Origin: Isoetes taiwanensis
Taxonomy: Eukaryota > Streptophyta > Lycopodiopsida > Isoetales > Isoetaceae
DNA: 64,000 nucleotides
Direction: 5' to 3'
Assembly (NCBI GenBank): GCA_021234155.1
Contig: JAJEKV010000034.1
Location: forward strand, 10,754,697-10,818,696
Positions 12,528 to 23,632 of this stretch are shown one piece after another (within the stretch, counting starts at the first letter, position 1; the number at the start of each line of letters is the position of its first letter). Position numbers and translations under genes: made by a program. The notes under the pieces are model-generated. The model was not told where the DNA came from. It saw only the letters and a program-made list of their open reading frames with translations, and did not search any database.

Positions 12528-12720
12528 TTTTGGGTTGCCCCTAGGGGGGGCAAGCCCTTGTCCATGTGGGTTTATGACATATTCCAGGGATATGCTAGTA
12601 TATGCCAGGAATATGCCATTGACTGCTCCAAACTTGCTATAGGGTGTAAACTGGCGGTGGCCGTGTTCTTGGACATCCATTTTCGAAACTGGCTAACCGG
12701 TGCTTAGCGACGGAGTTGCT
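12528..12720 (+). repeat. dispersed 'gggttgcccctagggg' element, copy 1
   Basis: A block of about 190 bp beginning 'ttttgggttgcccctagggg', passing through repeated 'atatgc(t/c)agtatatgcc' and ending 'gggtgtaaactggcggtgg'. Related blocks lie at 14390-14585, 17068-17230 and, reversed, 31990-32150. In three of four cases it stands just upstream of an F-box coding start, so it may be promoter sequence carried by duplication. The fourth copy suggests it can also be mobile. Confidence 0.5.
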
Positions 12721-12839
12721 ACTCTTCTTGAAGGTCTGTTGAAGGCTCGTGTGACTGTTGCCCCAACAATACCTCCATTTCCGATGGCTATGGCTGCCTA
12801 GATCTTTTCCTCTTTCCTTCCCCCCAGTCGGGCACCATT

Positions 12840-12930
12840 TTGAATCTTCCTGAACTCATCATTGAGCTCATTTTGGAGCATCTCTCTGCCCCCTTTGTTT
12901 TGCAAATGAGAGCGAGAACTTAGAGAGCGG
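12840..12930 (+). pseudogene. F-box gene 5' fragment, copy 1
   Basis: Reads LNLPELIIELILEHLSAP then FVLQMRART, the start of the F-box domain seen fuller at 17367. It breaks off after about 30 codons, where the antisense membrane-protein 3' end begins. Truncated by the tandem duplication and dead. Confidence 0.6.
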
Positions 12931-13018
12931 TGTAGCACTTTGGCTTCCGCTAGTAAATCAATCAACAATCTATCTAACTAAATGTCAAACTCTTGTGGAA
13001 ATGCATCTCGAGGCTCGA

Positions 13019-13457
13019 TCATGGACATGGTGTCATTTTTTGATGTGGTTCACCAGGAAAAGATCTATGGATTTGAGCATCGAATAATGGGCTTTTTTGA
13101 GCTTTGCCCTTTACTCTTTGGATGATGAGGTAGAGGACAAGGACAGCATAAACTACCATGAAAGAACTTAATCCCCTGAAGACAGTGTAATCAGGCATGA
13201 TCTTAATTGTAGAAGTAGTGGTTATGGCAAAAGCCATGTCCTTTGCAAGCTAATGCTCAAAGGTGTAAGTCCAAGCAGGATCTAGCCCTGATTTTAGGGT
13301 TTTTAAATTCGAAGCATTGGCCGATCATGAAAAGCAGAACAGAGGCCCTAATACTGATCCTTGTAAGTATCCATTCCTTAGATATTATTTCTGCTTCTTT
13401 TCTTTGCAAAATGTATGTAATGGCAAAGCTTTCTGTTCGGCTCCATGTTTTACTCAT
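13019..13457 (-). pseudogene. 3' fragment of membrane-protein gene, copy 1
   Basis: Minus-strand frames encode two hydrophobic segments (ISIRASVLLFMIGQC and SSFMVVYAVLVLYLII) and a basic tail (QRVKGKAQKSPLFDAQIH), matching the C-terminus of the longer copy at 14820-16573. The rest of the gene is missing because the tandem-duplication boundary falls at 13458. Not functional on its own. Confidence 0.55.
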
Positions 13458-14389
13458 CTATTTCCGCCATATCTGGCGTCATATTCCATTTCTGCCATAT
13501 CTGCAGCACAACAAGGTCTGGTAATGCATACGATGGAAAAAAAGTTCATGCAAATCAAAAAAAGACTCCATACACAGAGAACGCCATGCTTCATGACCTT
13601 AGAAACCATAAAATCTGCTCAAGCGCCTCAATGATCTGAGAGATCGCCATCGCCAAACCTCCTCCATAGCTGGGAAAAAGAAAAAGAAAAGAAATAGGAC
13701 GCACGGAGTTTCCACCTACTGGTGGATCACGGCTAGGAGCCGCCTGGTCTTCGGGGTTTTTGATGGGAAACTGGCAGTGGGGCTACCGCTCATGATGCCG
13801 CCTTGTCGATTTCCAACGGAAACCCCTCCAACCAGGCAGTTCCCTAGCACATAATCTAGCTATCTCTCTTGGTAATTCTATTGCGGGCGAGGAACCTCGC
13901 CTGCCAGTTAAAGGGTTCATCTCTCTTGCTCGCCCATTACCTCAGATAAGCGAAAGGAAATGGGCTCTGAGGGGAGGTGAACCCCTTCATAAACTACTTC
14001 TCCTTAAACCTTTCAGGTATGATTCAACTGAGAGGGTGGAAAGACATATGATCCAAATGCATCAAGCAAGACAAGTCAGCGTACGTCTTCCCTTAAGTAT
14101 CAACGGTCATAAGCACGACACAAGAAAATTTCACAATCGCGACCGGTTGACGAGATGCATAGCTCAAGGCACGATCTCGCGCATCCATATATGGCATCCA
14201 TGGCAGATCCCAATCGTCCACGAAGAATTCATCATCGGGGCAACCATGATGATGGCATACAAGCTTGCAATAGTTACAACACTTGGTATGTTAGTTTTGT
14301 TAGGTTTAAGTTCACGACAATTGAGGCAATCAAGAAGGTAAATTCACTATACTACCCAAACTGCTTAGAATAAATATGCTTACTGTATT

Positions 14390-14585
14390 CTTTTTGGGTT
14401 GCCCCTAGGGGGGCAAGCCCTTGTCCATGTGGGTTTATGATATATTCCAGGTATATGTTGGTATATGCTAGTATATGCCAGGAATATGCCATTGACTGAT
14501 CCAAACTTGCTATAGGGTGTAAACTGGCAGTGGCCGTGTTCTTGGACATCCATTTTCGAAACCGGCTAACCGGTGCTTAGCGACG
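14390..14585 (+). repeat. dispersed 'gggttgcccctagggg' element, copy 2
   Basis: Second copy, in unit 2 of the tandem duplication, nearly identical to 12528-12720. It has one extra 'gtatatgttggtatatgc' step in the middle. Confidence 0.5.
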
Positions 14586-14713
14586 GAGTTGCTACTCTTC
14601 TTGAAGGTCCGTTGAAGGCCCGTGTGACTGTTGCCCCAACAATACCTCCATTTCCGATGGCTATGGCCGCCTAGATCTTTCCCTCTTTCCTTCCCCCCAG
14701 TCGGGCACCATTT

Positions 14714-14812
14714 TGAATCTTCCTGAACTCATCATTGAGCTCATTTTGGAGCATCTCTCTGCCCCCTCTGTTTTGCAAATGAGAGCTGTGTGTAGAGAAC
14801 TTAGAGAGCAGT
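14714..14812 (+). pseudogene. F-box gene 5' fragment, copy 2
   Basis: Reads LNLPELIIELILEHLSAP then SVLQMRAVCRELREQC before it stops at the junction with the antisense membrane-protein gene near 14815. It keeps slightly more of the F-box than copy 1. Truncated. Confidence 0.6.
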
Positions 14813-14819
14813 GTAACTA

Positions 14820-16573
14820 TGGATTTGAGCATCAAACAATGGGCTTTTTTGAGCTTTGCCCTTTACTCTTCGGATGATGAGGTAGAGGACAAGGACAACA
14901 TAAACTACCATGAAAGAACTTAATCCCCAGAAGACAGTGTAATGAGGCATGATCTTAATTGTAGAAGTAGTGGTTATGGGAAACGCCATGTCTTTTGTGC
15001 TCAAAGGTGTAAGTCCAAGCAGGATCTGACCCTGATTTTAGGGTGTTTAAATCCGATAGAATGAATACAAGCATTGGCCGATCATGAAAAGCAGAACAGA
15101 GGTCGTAATACTGATCCTAGTAAGTATCCATTTCTCAGATATTATTTCTGATTCTCTTCTTTGCAAAATATATATAATGGCAAAGTTTTTTGTTCGGCTC
15201 CATATTTTACTCAGCAATGGTGTAGTGGCAGCCAAAGCTGTTAATACTGATGTAACCAGTACTAAATATACTCCAAGCCTATCTGAATCTATGTTCTTCC
15301 ATTGGTTCCCCGCATAATTCCTCAGCTCATGAACCTGGCTAAAATTTGCCAACACCAATTCTAAATTTTTCTTCTGTTCTGTTGTTAAAGTATTAGAAAT
15401 GCAGATGTTATCATTGTTGTTTGCCTCTTTTGGTGGCGGGCAACCATCTCCATTTTCCACTGCTTTTTCTACATTCTGCCAAACTGTATTTGTCGCAAAC
15501 ATGATTATTGCATCTTTAGATAAAAGAACTACATTGCCAATTAACATGCTCTTGCACTTGAGTTTGATGGCATCCAGAGTTTCTTCATTTGGATTTGATG
15601 CTTCAGATTGGTCGTTTAACCAATTCTGTAAATACGTGACAGGCTTTCCATTTCAACTAAGTTGAGGTTGCTCACATGGAAATCAAAAGCAGATGAGTTG
15701 AAGGTTGTATTTAGAGCAAAATACCTATCCCACTTGGATATGTAAGTGTACAAGTACACTCCATTTTCCAGTAGGAATCTACTTCTTTGCAATCTTGCTT
15801 ATGGAACTCTCCACTAATTGTGATGTTCCAACCAGCACTGCATGTATATCCAATGCATCTGCATTCTGCATATGACCCTGCAACATAAGCAACCATATCA
15901 GGTCTATAAGCGATAATCTTAGGCCTTTTGCACCGCTTTTCAAATCTTTTGTTGAGATAGTACCAACTATCTTTATCCTTTTGTTCCATAAATCTGTTCA
16001 TCCCTACAGCTTCATGAATCATGGGGTTGGTCAGGTGACTTCATCAAAGCCCCCATTATACTTTTCCTCCACCAGGAGCAACCTAAATGAGATTTTGTTA
16101 CTCTTTTCTACTGCAATCACCAGGGCTGTATAAAGACACATGTTTTCTCCTTTGTAACCATCAATAAGATTGCCTATGCAAAGTCTGACACTCAGCCCCT
16201 AGTTTAGGATCATCTTTAAGAACTTGTCCTCGGGCTTATAACGAAACTTCCTCTCAAAATGTGTGGCTCTGATGCATTGAACATTGTGGTTGTGCCACTA
16301 GAATTTGTAACCCTCCATACAGACAATCTCTTGTATGTTGATCCTGCTTCTTGAATCGAGACGACCTTGTCATTTTCAAATCCTGACACAAGGTAAGAAC
16401 GAGTGAACCAGTTGTAGAATGTCCTTCAATGTGGCAAAAAGTGTTTTCTCCCAACATGAAGCACCTATTTCTAGTGTTAGCTCAGGATAATACAAACGAA
16501 AATGAGCAGCACACCCTAGGGAACTTGTAAAGAGCATGAGTAGAATGAGCGTGCAGAGTGCCAATAGTAGCAA
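14820..16573 (-). pseudogene. unrecognised secreted/membrane protein gene, frameshifted
   Basis: Coding sequence can be followed on the minus strand through several frames. A signal peptide (MLLLALCTLILLMLFTSSLG) starts at 16573. An ectodomain includes KVVSIQEAGSTYKRLSVWRV (about 16350), MCLYTALVIAVEKSNKISFR (about 16130), a Cys-rich part (ECRCIGYTCSAGWNITISGE, about 15830) and WLNDQSEASNPNEETLDAIK (about 15600). The C-terminal part has three hydrophobic segments (YLVLVTSVLTALAATTPLL, ITTSVLLFMIGQCLYSF, SSFMVVYVVLVLYLII) and a short basic tail. At least four frame breaks (near 16430, 16210, 15760 and 15660) suggest a decaying gene, although unrecognised introns could explain some. I do not recognise the family. 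A membrane location follows from the signal peptide and helices. Confidence 0.5.
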
Positions 16574-17067
16574 ATTTTATGGGCACCTTGAGCGAATAGT
16601 ATGTGGATTGTGAATTGTTCTGGAAGCATAAGAAAAGACGTCTTTTTACAACTTTCTTACAAGCCAAGCCACATAACGTCACATCAAGAATATAAGAATA
16701 TTTGCTTTAGCACGAAGTTGGTTTTCCCATTGGGTTGTTTGTGACTGTATTAAATGTATATTAAATGGACGGTAATATGGAATTGGATGTTTTTGTAAAG
16801 AAACATATAGATAAAGCATGCACATTTAAGGAAGGAGTAGTTTTGCTCATCAGAAAATTTTCCGGGAGAAATTTTCTAGCGGCTCGCGAGGGGCGCAACC
16901 ATGACCTGTGCTGCCAGGGCAGTTGGCAGCCGCCAGAAAACTTTGATGAGCAAAATTCTCCAACGATTTTTTTTTCCCCAGCAAGGGATGGCAGGATTCG
17001 ATTGGAGGGCGACACAGTTTTTTACCATGAAAGAATCTGTTGTTTGGGGCTGAAATTTCAAGGACAC

Positions 17068-17230
17068 CCTTTTTGGGTTGCCCCTAGGGGGCAAGCCCTT
17101 GTCCATGTGGGTTTATGGCAGCTAGTATATGCCAGGAATATGCCATTGACTGCTCCAAACTTGTTATAGGGTGTAAACTGGCTGTGGCCATTGTTCTTGG
17201 GCATCCATTTCGAAACCGGCTAACCGGTGC
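17068..17230 (+). repeat. dispersed 'gggttgcccctagggg' element, copy 3
   Basis: Third copy, shorter (it lacks part of the 'atatgc' repeats), again directly upstream of the F-box coding region at 17318. Confidence 0.5.
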
Positions 17231-17317
17231 TTAGTGACAGAGTTGCTTCTCTTTCTTGAAGGTCCCTTGAAGGCCCGTGTGACTGTCGCCCCAATAATAC
17301 CTCCATTTCCGATGGCT

Positions 17318-18340
17318 ATGCCGTCCAAATCTTTTTCTCTTCCCGTCCCCCCAGTCGGGCACCGTTTTGAATCTTTTTGAACTCACCATTGAGATCATTT
17401 TGGAGCATCTCTCTGCCCCCTCTGTTTTGCAAATGAGAGCTGTGTGTAGAGAACTTAGACAGCGGTGTAGCACGGATTGTATTTGGGAAAGGCTTTTTCT
17501 CGAGAAATGGGGCAGAATTATTGGCCCAGCTGCTACGAGGAGATGGCAGCAAGCTGGGAATTCTGAGGAGGATGCTGAATTGGGGCAATTACAGCCCTTT
17601 TCTGGCCCCTGGCAAGGTTTCGTCTTCCTTCGTGGATTAATAGCTTCTTCAGAGATTTTATTGGTTCCATTGATGTTGTAGAGCCAAAGAACCCCTCTTC
17701 TAAGTCAATAATGGCTTGGTATGCCGCATTGGACACTGGAAACTTCAAGTTCCCAGCACAAGTATATAATCGAGAGGTTGGTATCTGTTTTTCGTTGATT
17801 CTGTGCTCCCTTATAGTCCCTTTAATTAGTCTGAACATGAAGCTATTTAACGGATTCGCGAGCTGCAAAACGTTATTATATAATAGTTTCAGTCTAAGAA
17901 TCTTTAAGGCTAGTTTGTCTCTTTGTGCCTTATTTCATTTGGGACTTCAAAGTGGTCATTCGTCTTTCTGATTTCCTAGGTTAAAGTATTTTTGTTCATT
18001 TTTTGTTTGAGCTGAAATTAATATTTCTTTATAATAGATCGGAACACAGGCTTTGTTCTGTCATGTTATGACACAGAGCTGGTGTATGACAGAAACTTAG
18101 ATACCTTTACTGTAAGGTAGAACAAAGAATTCAATCTTTGTTTAGAAAGAATTTTTTTTGCAAAAGAATTAGTTCCAACTTTTTTACTTCTTGTACCAGC
18201 TACCCTTCACTTGATTCAGAAAGCATGCTAGTGAAGCATGGTGTCGGTTGGGAACGGATTAGATATCCTCCCATTGATACAAATGCACATGATGTACACA
18301 TTTCTGACTGCTTAATGGAGTTAAAACCTGGACTGTTTCT
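17318..18340 (+). pseudogene. F-box protein gene, At2g26850-type, disrupted
   Basis: The most complete of three F-box copies. Exon 1 encodes an F-box (TIEIILEHLSAPSVLQMRAV, then CRELRQRCSTDCIWERLFLE) and the family block KWGRIIGPAATRRWQ. After a frame change near 17635 it reads SIMAWYAALDTGNFKFPAQV and YNRE, then a GT donor at 17777. Exon 2 (18038-18116) reads GFVLSCYDTELVYD. Exon 3 (18200-) reads GVGWERIRYPPIDTNAHDVH and ISDCLMELKPG. The order matches the plant F-box proteins At2g26850/At2g41170, substrate adaptors of SCF ubiquitin ligases. Defects: the in-frame ATG at 17318 is one base out of frame with the F-box, there is a shift inside exon 1, and the expected C-terminal block (ELQWRRN...GWWYG type) is not found downstream. 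Confidence 0.65.
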
Positions 18341-18997
18341 GGCGGCCTGTGTGACTGTTTGTTGAAGTGCTTTTGCAAAACCACCCCCCCTCCCTTTCTT
18401 ATTTCTTTATTTAGATTCTTCATAAATTGTTTCATGTGTTATCAAGTATCAAGTACTCCCACGTATATCATGCTATTAATAAAGTTATAGTATCAAGTAC
18501 TCTATTGTCTAAAAGTAGCAATTTGAATTGATTGTCAAAATATAAATTTCAACTATGATTTAAGCCACTTCATAAAACATGTACTTCCATTCTCTCCTCT
18601 ATTAGACTTCTCTTATGCTTCTGCCATCCTTGTTCCATACCGAGCACCAAACACCAATACGTTACACTCAAACCCCAAAGTCCATGTGTCCAGCTGGATC
18701 CTAGTCTAAGATGCAAGTTAGCATGCAAATGGGTACCATCACCTTCACAAAATGTCAATATTTTAAAATAGCAATCTCGATTTATTGTTTAGTATGTTAT
18801 CAAGTATCAAGTAGTCTATTGTCTTCAACTATGACTTAAGCCACTTCACCCTCCGGCCATGGAGGGCAACCTTCCGTGCGCAGCACCTTGTTTATCAGTT
18901 CACTGGCATGTAATTTCCAAATATGCAAAGGTAACTAATAAGTCAGGACTTCCAGAGCTTAATTCCAATAGTAGGATTTTTGTATGCAGATCACATA
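18341..18997. other. no gene seen
   Basis: AT-rich. The phrase 'tatcaagtatcaagtact' and close variants occur at about 18440, 18490 and 18795. No supported gene. Confidence 0.4.
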
Positions 18998-19450
18998 AAC
19001 ATGTCTATATGACTCTAACAACCATTTTACTGCTTTTGTATGGCCATTACAACCAGCATAATGTAATGCAATCAAGCCAATGGTTTCCCTTTATATGAAA
19101 TTGGGATCACCTCTGGCCAACATCAATGTGACCACATCTTGTAGCAAAGTGGAAGGCGCGCTATGCTTATAACAAGCATTTCTATCTGCCTCATACTTCA
19201 GAAAGGATTGCACAACATTTTCTACCATAGCCATTAACCAAATGCAAAGGGGTTCAAAACTTACCATTATGCAAATCCACATAGTTGTCTTTGGGAAGTT
19301 TGTTGAGCAAAATGCAAAGGCTTTCGTGCTTGCCAGCTTCAAGGGCATATTTTCTTGATTGCTTTCCTAAAATATATACAACTGCTTGCAAAAGGATTTC
19401 CAATCATATCCATGCTTAGCAGTCAAATGCAATGGCATATTTTTGGCTTC
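18998..19450 (-). pseudogene. ankyrin-repeat protein remnant
   Basis: On the minus strand, read from 19450 downward, four ankyrin-like pieces appear in different frames: KNMPLHLTAKHGYD, then EAGKHESLCILLNKLPKDNY followed by TPLHLV, then SAPFHFATRCGHIDV with ARGDPNF, then IALHYAGCNGHTKAVKWLLE. The TPLHxA...GH...V..LL pattern is that of ankyrin repeats, which bind protein partners. Stops and shifts separate the pieces, so the copy is dead. The class of ankyrin protein cannot be told. Confidence 0.6.
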
Positions 19451-19739
19451 AGTTTTGGCATGTATCTCTTGGCATTGTGTCACGGATTAATATACAAGCT
19501 TTCCAAACAACAGGGAAGGGCCAGAGATCTACTGCCCACACCATGAACTTCCTGAGTTCCCCATGATCACTGAGATAGTCTCCCTAAGTGCTAATCAGGA
19601 AGTCGGGCGTGTGTGGGCAGGTGTTTCCAGGGAGTAGGCCTCTTCCATTTGTGCTTTGGCAGGTGTGGAGGTTTGCAATTGGGATGTTGGAGAGCAGAAG
19701 GATCTTGTGATTCTACTGAGATATTATATGCAAGTAAGA

Positions 19740-21345
19740 AAGGCAAAGAAACTTGTTATTACTGCCTGCGCCGGGGCATTTTAACAATGATTGTCCAAAG
19801 CTTAACAGTAGTGATTTCAGTTGTTTCAACAGTGGAGGCAAGGGGCACGTAGCAGCCAATGCTCATCTCCAAAGGAATATAGTAGAGGAAGAGGAAAAGG
19901 GAAAGACACTCGAGGAGAAAAGAGTCATACAAATAGGGGTCAAGGCGAAAGGAGGCCTGCTGGGATAAATCTAGCACAAGAAAATGAACAAGAGGAGAAA
20001 GAAGTTGAAGATGAAAACGAGGTAAATTGTGCATTTGCTGTCCTTAACAAATTTGATGGAGCTAACACAATCTGTAATACACTTATAGTTGATAGTGGAG
20101 TTGAGGGATCAGTAGTTCAATCTACTAATCTGCTCAAGAACATCAAGCAAACCTACTCAATAGATGTCTAAGTGGGAAATGGTCAGTTGCAGTCAATTGA
20201 AGGGAGTGGTTGCTACAGCTCATGGACTTGCAAGGGAACATTGCTGATGTAGAAAATGTCATATGTGTACCAAGCATTATAAAAAAACTAATTTCTGTTA
20301 GTCATTTAATTAATTCGGGTTATAGAGTCAATTTTGACTCAAAGGCATGTAAAAACTTTTATGGAAATAAATTGAAGTTTTTTGGCTCATAGATGTGGGA
20401 ATTTGTTTCAAATGAAGGCAACACTTGTCCAAGTATTAGTTCAGTAAATGCACATGATATGGAACTATGGCATAATAAATTGGGATATACAAATTGCAAT
20501 AACACAAAATATCTAGCCAAAAAGGGTTGCATTGAATGCAATGATATGAAAATAGACAAATTCATTTGTGAAGGATGTATGCTTGGTAAAATAAATAGGC
20601 TGCCATTTACAAGAGCCAAACATAGGGCTAAGGAAGTGCTTGAATTGATCCAAACAAATTTGTGTGGGCCCTTAAATGTGCGAAGTATGACTAATAAGAG
20701 TTATTTTATCTCTTTAATTGATGATTATAGCAGGAGATGTGCATGTTACTGCCTTCCAAAAAAATCACAAGCTATCACAACATTAAAATACTTTGTGGCA
20801 GAGGTAGGAAAACAAACATGCAAGAGGATCAAGTGTATTAGGTCTGACCGTGGCAGAGAGTACTTGTCAAACAAATTAAGCATTTTTGTGTTCCAAATGG
20901 GATCAAAAGGCAACTAGCCTGTAGGTGTAGGCCTCAACCGAGTGGTGTTGCAGAAAGGAAGAACATGACAATCATGGATGCAGTGAGATGAATGTTTAAG
21001 CATAGTGGCCTACTAAACCACCCTTGGGAAGAAGCTTTGAAAATAGTTATACTCATTCAGAACATGTTTCCATCAGCCACATTATAAAGTAATGTCCCAC
21101 TAAACCTCTCAAATTCTAATGGGGATTTAAATTATGATATGGTTAAAATTATGGTTGTTTAACCTACAGGCATGTGCCATCAGAGCTCAGAAAGAAGTTA
21201 GATAACGAAGCCATAATTAATTTTCTTATGCTATAAAATTTATATCCCAGATACGAAAGAATTTGGGATAAACAGAGATGTTCTATTTGATGAAGCATTC
21301 TTTATAAAAATAGATATTCCAATAGGGGTGTCCAAACGATGCTAA
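19740..21345 (+). mobile_element. Ty1/copia retrotransposon relic (gag end, protease, integrase)
   Basis: Read in order with several frame breaks. The gag zinc knuckles are at 19750-19860 (CYYC...GHFNNDC; the second, CFNSGGKGHVAANAH, has lost two cysteines). The protease is at 20060-20165 (TLIVDSGVEGSVVQS), followed by ENVICVPSIIKKLISVSHLI. The gag-pre-integrase part is at 20460-20600 (MELWHNKLGYTN, CEGCMLGKINRLPF). Integrase covers 20640-21110 (LIQTNLCGP, LIDDYSRR, RSDRGREYLSN, GVAERKNMTIMDAV). An integrase C-terminal piece ends at about 21330 (HVPSELRKKLDNEAI, KEFGINRDVLFDEAF). The first catalytic Asp (usual TDLCGP) is Asn. No reverse transcriptase, RNase H or LTR is visible, so it is a truncated dead copy. 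Confidence 0.85.
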
Positions 21346-22029
21346 AACTGAGAAAAAGGATCATTTGCAAGTTGATTTAGACACCAATGATGACTATGGA
21401 GAAATCTGAGACTATACAAGTGAACTGCTCAAAATGATGATGGAGAAGATAACAGGGTTCAAAAACGAGAATGAGATTGACCAGAAAAATGATAAAGTAA
21501 TGGAACATAAGAAAAGGAAAACTCAGGCTGAGAGATTAGTGGAAGAGCTGAAAATCAACTTGGAAGAATATGGTTGTTAGTCCCGTACCCAAAGGCACAT
21601 GACTATTTTTAAGGTACACAAATAAGCCTAAAGGCAAGGGCCAGGCGTCCATGTCAAGAATCAAGACCACGCCAACTAAAAAGAGGAGACCAAGGGAGTC
21701 CACGGCATAGGGGACCTACGGCATAGGGAGTCCACGGCATATGGTAGAGTTACCTACACGGCTAGCAGAGAATATGGGAATTAGGTAAGCGAAGAATGTG
21801 ATGCAGAAATCTTTTTGTTATTTTGGGCCAGAGGTCATTGTACTATGCATATCAGAAGTTTAGACAAGTCTTGGCATTTTTGTTGTCTCACCTCCTAATT
21901 TGGAGACCTCAGGTATTTTCAGTGATCTTTCAAGATTTTTTTTTGTCTTAACTCATTGTCCTTCTATTTCCTTCTTGTTTATTTAACTTTCTGACTTCTT
22001 ATTCTTGCAAAATTCCATGTGATACTCTA
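21346..22029 (+). other. copia flank with short tandem repeat
   Basis: Lys/Glu-rich frames at 21350-21590 may be the continuation of the copia polyprotein. At 21685-21745 the phrase 'gtccacggcatagggg' or a close variant occurs three to four times in tandem. Nothing else can be assigned. Confidence 0.35.
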
Positions 22030-23225
22030 TTGTTGAGGAGTTGCTTGTTCGACAGCAAGGTCCTCAAGGAGGATCGTCTGTCTTTTCATACTTTTATTCA
22101 AGAAGAGCTTCTCACCCAAACTGCTGCTTGTTTGGCCCGCCAGCAGTGCAAGGATGCTGCTCGTGACTCCTATTATAGAGATTATGATATTAAAGGGGGT
22201 CGCCCCGGCTCGCGTGCTCATTCGGCACCACCTACTCCTCGCATTTCTTCTCATCCAGGATCTCCTATGCCTTGTCAAAATTGTTCCCAATTACAATCGC
22301 CTCATCAAACTCCTGTTCATCAGAATCCACCATATTTTCAAACTCCATCTTGCTAATGAGTGTAAGCAATCTCAAGAGTCAGATATCTTTCTAATGAGTG
22401 TAATTCTACTAATGGCCTGCTCTCATTGCAAACGGAGCAATATATGTAATCACACCACAGAAGAATGCATGCGTACTAAACCCCACGCCCTTCCGCCAGT
22501 CTTCCCACACCTCAGTAACTCTAGCAGCAGCATGACCGGTCTTCACGACAATCTTTTGATCCTGATAAAGCCTAATGTTATCATTGTAGGGAATGGGGAC
22601 ACACCATTATGATGTGCCTTCAACTTCTAAAGTTCAAGTCCAGTTACCTGGTACCAACCAGACATCTTCTGTTCGTCTCACTGCTTATTAACTATGGGTG
22701 GCTAATGGTAAACAGGATCCTCAACCCACGCTGAAGAAACCGCCATGTGCCCCTCAGCAATACCAACAAACTACACAGGCCACCCCTCAAGATTAGACCA
22801 ACATGCTCAAGAAGAAATTTATCAGGGCTTAAATCCTCCAGTTCAACTTCCGAATTGGATTGGGTTGGTGTCATACCAAGCCCACGGAACTCGCCATTAT
22901 CAGCTCACACCTCAGGAATACGGCCTGCCTATGCAGTTGACACTATCCTTGCAGATTTTACCACCAAAATGTTTCATTTTGTGCCTGATCTTGAAAACCT
23001 TATGCCTCATGTTATGTCCAAGGTTCGTCAGAGTATCCTTCGCCTCATACAAGCAGCTGAAGGTCGTACACTTGCAAATGTTCATGCTACCACCCTTGCT
23101 CAGACATGAGAGTCTGATCCTTCTGCCTTCATACCGCCACCACACACTCGAACATATCCAAACATTGCTACTGAAGTTGAGCTCTTAACGGAAGTTGCCG
23201 CTTTCTTACCTATGGAGACTGCCTC
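22030..23225 (+). pseudogene. retroelement gag-like relic
   Basis: Broken plus-strand frames. First comes a 108-residue piece with a helical start (KEDRLSFHTFIQEELLTQTA, CLARQQCKDAARDSYYRDYD) and a Pro/Ser/Gln-rich end. Next is a Cys/His piece (CSHCKRSNICNHTTEECMR) resembling a retroviral-type zinc knuckle, near 22418-22475. Last is a segment at 22915-23110 reading AYAVDTILADFTTKMFHFVP and MSKVRQSILRLIQAAEGRTL. This suggests a gag or similar nucleic-acid-binding protein, but I cannot place it in a family and no pol domain is adjacent. Confidence 0.35.
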
Positions 23226-23632
23226 TGGGGACATGGCCCACTGTAGTAGCTGCTACATTTGATTTCTCATCTGGGCTAATGTTGAATTCACTATCTCAAC
23301 TGTCATGTCTTATTCGTCGTCGTGTTCCTGGCCGAACAAATTCCTAGGTTGCCACTGGTGCTGCCAGCCTTGGCCTTGAGACCCTGAACCGGTGTTCCTG
23401 GCTGCAAGTATTGGTCATCAATGTTGTTACTTAGGTTATACATTATTCATCCTTATTACAAGTCAATTATTGTTAGGTATAAAAGAAATCATGTCAAAAT
23501 TCCAACTTATAAGTTAAGGACAAATTATGGCAATTGATATATAAGAGTTATACATTTATATAAGAGATATGATAGTATATAGAACTGAAGACATTTTTAT
23601 ACATTTAGAAGATAAGTGAAATCAGAAAGTGT
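23226..23632. other. no gene seen
   Basis: AT-rich spacer with 'atataagag' repeats near 23540-23570. It separates plus-strand gag-like relics from minus-strand coding. Confidence 0.4.

Larger units (their letters stand above)
11557..15219. repeat. 1.9-kb tandem duplication
   Basis: Unit 1 (11557-13458) and unit 2 (13459-15219) both begin with 'ctatttc[t/c]gccatatctggcgtcatattccat' and both end with '...gttcggctccat[g/a]ttttactca'. They match along most of their length by eye. Unit 2 is about 140 bp shorter, mainly around the F-box/membrane-gene junction (12920-13060). Each unit holds an unassigned region, the dispersed 'ggttgcccctagggg' element, the 5' end of an F-box gene (plus) and the 3' end of a membrane-protein gene (minus). 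Confidence 0.85.
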
